Assembly: GCA_913778495.1 (NCBI GenBank)
Contig: CAJYVD010000033.1
Coordinates: 1 to 64,000 of the forward strand
DNA: 64,000 nucleotides
Source of the DNA: an uncultured Pantoea sp.
Lineage (GTDB): Bacteria > Pseudomonadota > Gammaproteobacteria > Enterobacterales > Enterobacteriaceae
Reading direction: 5' to 3'
The translations under genes and the position numbers were made by a program. This document shows positions 61,290 to 64,000 of this stretch, piece after piece. Each line of letters opens with the position of its first letter. The stretch's first letter is position 1. The notes beneath the pieces were generated by a model. That model did not search any database. It was given only the letters and a program-made list of their open reading frames with translations, and was not told where the DNA came from.

Positions 61290-63524
61290 ATGGTTGCGGT
61301 TAGAAGTGCGCATTTGAATACGGCGGGGGAATTTGCCCTCGACCAGTGGATAGCCAGCTTAAGTATTACCAATCCGCAATCCTGTGAGCGATTAGCGGAA
61401 ACATGGCGCTACTGTGAAGCCGAAACGCACGGTCATCCCGATCAACCTCTGCTGCTGTGGCGCGGTATTGAGATGGTGGAAATACTGACCATGCTCAGTA
61501 TGGACATCGACAGCCTGCGCGCCGCGCTGCTGTTTCCGCTTGCCAACGCCGACGTGGTCAGCGAGGAAGCGCTGGAGAAAGCCTTCGGCAAGGGCATCGT
61601 CTCGCTGGTGCACGGCGTGCGCGACATGGACGCCATTCGCCAGCTAAAAGCCATCCACAACGACTCCATGGCCTCCGAGCAGGTCGATAACGTGCGCCGC
61701 ATGCTGTTGGCGATGGTGGAGGATTTCCGCTGCGTCGTCATCAAGTTGGCCGAGCGCATCGCGCACCTGCGTGAGATGAAGGACGCGCCGGAGGACGAAC
61801 GCGTGCTCGCGGCCAAAGAGAGTACCAATATCTACGCGCCGCTGGCGAATCGGCTGGGCATCGGCCAGCTCAAGTGGGAGCTGGAGGATTACTGCTTCCG
61901 CTACCTGCACCCTGACGAATACAAGCGTATTGCCAAACTGCTGCACGAACGCCGCATTGATCGCGAACAGTACATCGAAAACTTCGTTGATAACCTGCGC
62001 AAAGAGATGCAGAAAGAGGGCGTGCGCGCGGAAGTGTATGGCCGCCCCAAACATATCTACAGCATCTGGCGCAAGATGCAGAAAAAATCGCTGGCGTTTG
62101 ATGAGCTGTTTGACGTGCGCGCCGTCCGTATCGTTGCCGAGCGTCTGCAGGATTGCTATGGCGCGCTGGGCACGGTGCACACGCTGTATCGTCATCTGCC
62201 GAGCGAGTTCGACGACTATGTGGCGAACCCCAAGCCCAACGGCTACCAGTCTATCCATACCGTGGTGCTGGGGCCTCAGGGCAAAACCGTAGAAATCCAG
62301 ATCCGCACGCGTCAGATGCATGAAGATGCTGAACTGGGCGTGGCCGCGCATTGGAAATACAAAGAAGGGCCGACCGCCAGCAGCGCGCGCGGTGCCGCCG
62401 GTCACGAGGAGCGCATTGCGTGGCTGCGCCGCCTGATCAGCTGGCAGGAAGAGATGGCCGACTCCGGCGAGATGCTGGAGGAGGTGCGCAGTCAGGTGTT
62501 CGACGACCGCGTTTACGTGTTTACGCCCAAGGGGGATGTGGTGGATCTGCCTGCGGGCTCCACGCCGCTGGACTTTGCGTATCACATTCACAGCGACATC
62601 GGTCATCGCTGCATCGGCGCCAAAATCAGCGGACGCATTGTGCCCTTTACCTATCAGCTGCAGATGGGCGATCAAATTGAGATCATCACCCAGAAGCAGC
62701 CGAATCCCAGCCGCGACTGGCTCAATCCGAATCTGGGCTATATTACCACCAGCCGTGGCCGCTCCAAAGTGCACGCCTGGTTCCGCAAGCAGGATCGCGA
62801 CAAGAATATCCAGGCGGGCCGACAGATCCTCGACAGTGAGCTGAGCCAGCTCGACATCAGCATGCGCGAGGCAGAGAAAGTGTTGCTGCCGCGCTACAAC
62901 GTCAGTTCGCAGGACGAGCTGCTGGCGATGATTGGCGGCGGCGACATTCGCCTGAATCAGATGGTGAATTTCCTGCAGGCTAAATTGCACAAGCCCAGCG
63001 CGGAAGAGCAAGATCGCGAGGCGCTGCGCCAGCTGACGCAGAAGTCGCATCAGCCTGCGTCGTCGCGCAAAGAGAGCGGCCGCGTGGTGGTTGAGGGCGT
63101 CGGTAATCTGCTGCACCATATTGCCCGCTGCTGCCAGCCGATTCCCGGTGACGACATCGTGGGCTTCATTACGCAGGGTCGTGGTATCTCCATCCACCGT
63201 GCCGATTGCGACCAGCTGAGCGAGCTGATTTCACATGCGCCAGAACGCATCGTGGACGCCGTGTGGGGCGAAAGCTACTCCAGCGGCTATTCGCTGGTGG
63301 TGCGCGTCACCGCCAACGATCGGAGCGGACTGCTGCGCGATATCACCACGATCCTGGCCAATGAGAAGGTCAATGTGCTGGGGGTTTCCAGCCGCAGCGA
63401 TACCAAAAAGCAGCTCGCCACCATCGATATGGACATTGAAATTTATAACCAGCAGGTGCTGGGGCGGGTGCTGGCGCGCCTGAATCAGGTGCCGGACATC
63501 ATTGACGCCCGCCGCCTGAATTAA
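61290..63524 (+). CDS. relA: (p)ppGpp synthetase RelA
   Basis: RelA (744 residues, same as E. coli) makes (p)ppGpp on stalled ribosomes during amino acid starvation. The pseudo-hydrolase domain (about 40-200) lacks the HD pair and reads FPLANADVVSEE. The synthetase domain carries YGRPKHIYSIWRKM and the EFDDYVANPKPNGYQSIH motif with the acidic EFDD of RelA-type enzymes. TGS (YVFTPKGDVVDLPAGSTPLDFAYHIH), helical, zinc-finger (ARCCQPIPGD) and ACT domains follow. An AGGAGAGG site precedes the ATG. mazG follows directly, without mazEF. Confidence 0.97.
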   Translation: MVAVRSAHLNTAGEFALDQWIASLSITNPQSCERLAETWRYCEAETHGHPDQPLLLWRGIEMVEILTMLSMDIDSLRAALLFPLANADVVSEEALEKAFGKGIVSLVHGVRDMDAIRQLKAIHNDSMASEQVDNVRRMLLAMVEDFRCVVIKLAERIAHLREMKDAPEDERVLAAKESTNIYAPLANRLGIGQLKWELEDYCFRYLHPDEYKRIAKLLHERRIDREQYIENFVDNLRKEMQKEGVRAEVYGRPKHIYSIWRKMQKKSLAFDELFDVRAVRIVAERLQDCYGALGTVHTLYRHLPSEFDDYVANPKPNGYQSIHTVVLGPQGKTVEIQIRTRQMHEDAELGVAAHWKYKEGPTASSARGAAGHEERIAWLRRLISWQEEMADSGEMLEEVRSQVFDDRVYVFTPKGDVVDLPAGSTPLDFAYHIHSDIGHRCIGAKISGRIVPFTYQLQMGDQIEIITQKQPNPSRDWLNPNLGYITTSRGRSKVHAWFRKQDRDKNIQAGRQILDSELSQLDISMREAEKVLLPRYNVSSQDELLAMIGGGDIRLNQMVNFLQAKLHKPSAEEQDREALRQLTQKSHQPASSRKESGRVVVEGVGNLLHHIARCCQPIPGDDIVGFITQGRGISIHRADCDQLSELISHAPERIVDAVWGESYSSGYSLVVRVTANDRSGLLRDITTILANEKVNVLGVSSRSDTKKQLATIDMDIEIYNQQVLGRVLARLNQVPDIIDARRLN

Positions 63525-63553
63525 GCGTTTTTGCGCAGCGGACCGTACTAACA

Positions 63554-63578
63554 GGTCGCCTTACCGGCGGCCTTTTTT
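63554..63578 (+). terminator. Terminator after relA
   Basis: GGTCGCC (63554-63560) pairs with GGCGGCC (63566-63572), with one T-G pair, around TTACC, then six T. It separates relA from mazG. Confidence 0.8.
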
Positions 63579-63601
63579 ATCGTGAAATTTGAGGAAATCC
63601 C

Positions 63602-64000
63602 ATGACTGCCATCGATCGTCTTCTGACCATTATGCAAACCTTGCGCGATCCGGCGCGCGGCTGTCCGTGGGATCGCGAGCAGACCTTTGCCTCTATCGCG
63701 ACTTATACGCTGGAAGAGACTTACGAAGTGCTGGACGCTATCCAGCGCGAGGATTTTGACGATCTCCGTGGAGAACTTGGCGACCTGCTGTTTCAGGTGG
63801 TGTTCTATGCCCAGCTGGGGGCAGAGCAGCAGCGCTTTGATTTTGATGACATCTGTCACGCCATCAGCGACAAGCTGGAGCGGCGTCACCCCCATATCTT
63901 CGGCGATGAAAAGGCCGAAAACGCGCAGGCGGTGCTGCGTAACTGGGAGGCAATAAAGCAGCGTGAGCGGGTGGAAAAGTCCCAGCATTCGGCGCTGGAT
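63602..64000 (+). CDS. mazG: NTP pyrophosphohydrolase MazG, cut by window end
   Basis: The first 133 residues of MazG (about 263 in E. coli) are present; the rest lies beyond the right edge. MazG hydrolyses nucleoside triphosphates to monophosphates and lowers ppGpp in E. coli. The N-terminal block RDPARGCPWDREQTFASIA and the metal site EETYEVLDAI...ELGDLLFQVVFYA (EExxE and ExxD pattern) are typical. A GAGGAAA site precedes the ATG. Confidence 0.94.
   Translation, partial: MTAIDRLLTIMQTLRDPARGCPWDREQTFASIATYTLEETYEVLDAIQREDFDDLRGELGDLLFQVVFYAQLGAEQQRFDFDDICHAISDKLERRHPHIFGDEKAENAQAVLRNWEAIKQRERVEKSQHSALD

Noticed and set aside
61644-63197. 517-codon open frame antisense to relA
   Set aside because: It lies entirely inside relA, whose protein is fully conserved. 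Long antisense frames are common in GC-rich genes, and the translation has no family features.

Overview
This window is a stretch of core chromosome from a gamma-proteobacterium of the order Enterobacterales. Gene order over nearly the whole window follows the E. coli K-12 segment from galR to relA-mazG. High G+C content and several differences from E. coli point to a relative such as Erwiniaceae (Pantoea/Erwinia-like); that placement is inference. I see no prophage, insertion sequence, CRISPR array or plasmid signature.

Layout. 0-6 kb: galR with its own operator, a cytoplasmic BisC-type molybdoenzyme, then the OmrB and OmrA small RNAs separated by a second FtsI/PBP3-like transpeptidase. 6-12.5 kb: aas-lplT (lysophospholipid salvage), tas, ygdR, ygdQ and mutH. 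12.5-13.2 kb: a long gene-free region rich in DnaA boxes. 13.2-17.8 kb: rppH-ptsP, then lgt-thyA. 18-31.5 kb: ppdA-ppdB-ygdB-ppdC minor pseudopilin genes and the recC-ptrA-recB-recD recombination operon. 31.5-36.1 kb: argA with two ARG boxes, amiC, three initiator tRNA genes and mltA. 36.2-40.4 kb: tcdA, csdE-csdA, ygdI, and the divergent gcvB small RNA and gcvA. 40.4-45.8 kb: ygdD-rlmM, xni, ppnN, queF and syd. 45.8-48 kb: the CsrB RNA with an upstream UvrY site, then yqcC-truC-yqcA. 48-57.1 kb: a complete galactarate/glucarate pathway (garD, then gudP-gudX-gudD-garL-garR-garK). 57.1-64 kb: barA, rlmD, relA and the start of mazG.

How the parts work together. BarA (57.1-59.85 kb) phosphorylates UvrY in known relatives, and the csrB promoter region carries an exact UvrY-type palindrome, so sensor and RNA output lie about 11 kb apart. 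The sugar-acid cluster holds transport, both dehydratases, the aldolase, the reductase and the kinase, which in E. coli are spread over three loci. RecBCD, MutH, Xni and ThyA cover DNA repair and nucleotide supply. AmiC, MltA, Lgt and two peptidoglycan-related loci act in the envelope.

Differences from E. coli that stand out: the bisC-like gene, the ftsI-like gene between the Omr RNAs, the merged gar/gud cluster, the absence of mazEF between relA and mazG, the absence of sdaCB and the fuc genes around xni, and a ppdC gene with no in-frame ATG at its expected start. Comparisons with E. coli come from memory of those genes and not from an alignment.
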